Source: Stenocarpella maydis
Lineage: Eukaryota; Ascomycota; Sordariomycetes; Diaporthales; Diaporthaceae
NCBI GenBank assembly: GCA_002270565.1
Contig: NQMI01000057.1
Coordinates: 186,001-250,000, forward strand
DNA: 64,000 nt
Reading direction: 5' to 3'
The stretch's first letter is position 1; every line of letters begins with the position of its first letter. The translations under genes and the position numbers were made by a program. A model generated the notes under the pieces. It was not told where the DNA came from. It did not search any database and saw only the letters and a program-made list of their open reading frames with translations. This document shows positions 62,639 to 64,000 of this stretch, one piece after another.

Positions 62639-62991
62639 AATTCGCCCTTCCAACACACCATCTTTGGTTCCAAGCCACCAGCCAACCATAGCCCTGGCAA
62701 TGCCCAAATTAAGTACATACAAACTTCAGAAATCAAGCTATCTAATGCACTAAGTTATATACTTTTTGGGTAAGAAATAAGGGTAATGCAGAGGTCTGAA
62801 TTAAGGTGCAAATGCAGGCCAAAATAATCGACTCACGGCCACCAAACTCATCTTGCGTCACGCACGCACTGGGCGTACTTAGCGAAAATCGCCTGACTCG
62901 CAAGTCTAGGGTAACTCCTTGCTAAAAAGTCTAGGGTAACTCCTTGCAAGAAGTCTAGGGTAACTCCTTGCTGAGCGGTTCCGTTTAACAA
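62639..62991. repeat. Tandem duplication unit 2 (~0.35 kb)
   Basis: Second copy of the unit described at 62274-62637, offset by 365 bp. The internal short repeat GTCTAGGGTAACTCCTTG again occurs three times, with slightly different 6-9 bp linkers. Confidence 0.9.
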
Positions 62992-62997
62992 AAACTC

Positions 62998-63560
62998 CTA
63001 CTTCACCCTTAGAATGCAGCCACACTTCCTACGCTACTATCCCACTAGCCTCCTTAGTGGAACTTTAATGAACCACCTTAGCAAACTACTCAATAATCCG
63101 CTTCTACTTAGCATCAGCTTCCTCCTTCTCTATACAATCCAACTCATCCAAATTTAATAAACCCTAATAAATAGCCTGAGATATCCGCTTACACTATATA
63201 TACTTCTGCTTATACAAATAAAGGAGCTTCTCCTCCAACTCTTTAATCTCATCCTTTAGTTTTTAATACTAAGCCAAGATATATAAAAGGTCCTTAGAGT
63301 TATTTAGTTCCAGAATATTATACTTTAACCGCTACTACTAAATGCACTTAGTATAATAACTAGAGGCCTTCTCTGAGACCTCACAACTCTTAATACCCTA
63401 TACCTTATAAGAAGAATAAGGCCGCATAGTAATAGCATTCTATGGAATAATAAACAATAAGAAATCATATTACTTAACCTTTTTAAAATAATAAGATAAT
63501 TTAGAAACCTGGAAATCCTTAACTCCAAATAATATAATAGGTTAGGAAGGCATAAATAAA
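62998..63560 (-). pseudogene. Transposon-linked CxxC coiled-coil ORF, copy B (degenerate)
   Basis: On the minus strand this has coiled-coil sequence (LKDEIKELEEKLLYLYKQKY; LLNLDELDCIEKEEADAK) and an end (STKEASGIVA; LHSKGEVGVFV) homologous to copy A at 59340-59890. Stops interrupt the frame. The homology to copy A breaks at GTAGGAGTTTTTG, exactly where the tandem duplication begins. Confidence 0.6.
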
Positions 63561-63579
63561 GGTACTAATAAATAAAAAT

Positions 63580-64000
63580 AACTTACAGAATACTTTTAAG
63601 GATAAAAGAAGCAAGGAGGAAGATAGTATTATGAGCCAACACACATTAGCAGCTAACTACTGCAGAAGACAACCCCACAGGTTAGGAAGTAACCGCCAAA
63701 AGGAGCGCCCTGCCTGATCCAATCAGTAATGCTACCTTATCAGGGTTAGGGTCCAGCTTATAACGCTTGATTGCGAGCTATATAAGCCCGCTTAAAGGAT
63801 AAAGTATCAAGCCTTGTATAAAGGCTTGATGGCTTGGCGTGCAAGCCTGCAAGCCACTAAAGAGTCAGAACATATATACGGATATAGTTATCACCATAAT
63901 AAATAGTTTTTATAGAATAGACTCTTCAGTCATTAATCTAAATATTCAATCCCAACCTTAGATAGCCTTACAACTAGTAATCATTATTAGTTAACAATAT
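63580..64000 (-). repeat. LTR-like unit B, inverted relative to unit A
   Basis: Minus-strand counterpart of 58785-59230. It runs off the window end, so its outer boundary is unknown. Confidence 0.7.

Noticed and set aside
62266..62660. AATTCGCCCTT resembling the flank of a TA-cloning vector
   Set aside because: It occurs in both duplicated units with different upstream sequence and continues into the same genomic repeat, so it is most simply part of the element and not cloning contamination.
62530..62990. Short regular repeats that could suggest a CRISPR array
   Set aside because: Only three units per block, tiny 6-9 base linkers, a eukaryotic genome and no cas genes.

Overview
The window is nuclear DNA from a filamentous ascomycete, most likely a Sordariomycete. 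The protein-coding genes are fungal types (ATG15 lipase, MRN1/Nrd1-type RNA-binding protein, CYA-5-like PPR protein, SUR2 hydroxylase, secreted agmatinase). Most genes carry short introns of about 55-110 bp with GT..AG ends and CTGAC/CTAAC-like branch sites. One tRNA gene is interrupted after position 37. The right end looks like repeat-induced point mutation (RIP): AT-rich transposon remains full of stop codons.

Layout. From 1 to about 54 kb the window is a gene-rich, GC-balanced arm with 15 protein genes on both strands: alpha-actinin (+, 3383-6227), VPS9-domain RabGEF (-, 7286-9598), ATG15 (+, 11061-13087), MRN1-like four-RRM protein (-, 14205-16559), cytosolic asparaginyl-tRNA synthetase (-, 20924-22796), secreted agmatinase (-, 23282-24909), CDC42 (-, 26878-28027), VMA22/CCDC115-like V-ATPase assembly factor (+, 31767-32450), histidine acid phosphatase (-, 33701-35313), CYA-5-like PPR protein (+, 35933-38701), MIS12 kinetochore protein (-, 39081-40307), Aim3-like proline-rich protein (+, 40624-42008), TCTP (-, 42553-43274), SUR2 sphingoid C4-hydroxylase (+, 44456-45696) and a fungal protein with an AMPK-type glycogen-binding-like fold (+, from at or before 52590 to 54047). 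I rebuilt the exon structures from splice signals, reading frame and family conservation. Most are well supported. The 5' end of the last gene is unresolved and the Aim3-like micro-exon is a prediction.

There is no operon or metabolic cluster. The loci are housekeeping functions: actin/polarity (alpha-actinin, Cdc42, Aim3-like), vacuole and endosome (ATG15, VPS9 protein, VMA22-like), translation (AsnRS, TCTP, tRNA-Ser), RNA regulation (MRN1, PPR), kinetochore (MIS12) and lipid metabolism (SUR2).

The tRNA-Ser(AGA) at 55998-56099 marks the boundary. From about 56.2 kb to the end the sequence is a nest of decayed retroelements: two ~580-bp LTR-like copies, a gag-like remnant, a chromodomain Ty3/gypsy pol on the minus strand (RT tail, RNase H, integrase, chromodomain, all broken by stops), two inverted copies of an LTR-like region plus a coiled-coil ORF flanking that pol, and a much less decayed ~0.36-kb tandem duplication inserted in it. 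Unresolved bases lie at 19922-19931, 56852 and 62638.

I found no clearly new biological system. The most unusual items are the palindromic layout of the 58.7-64 kb element, the repeated Cys-Thr-Pro-Gly-Trp modules in the ATG15 tail, the long N-terminal extension of alpha-actinin, and a recurrent ACTCCGTAC motif between genes.
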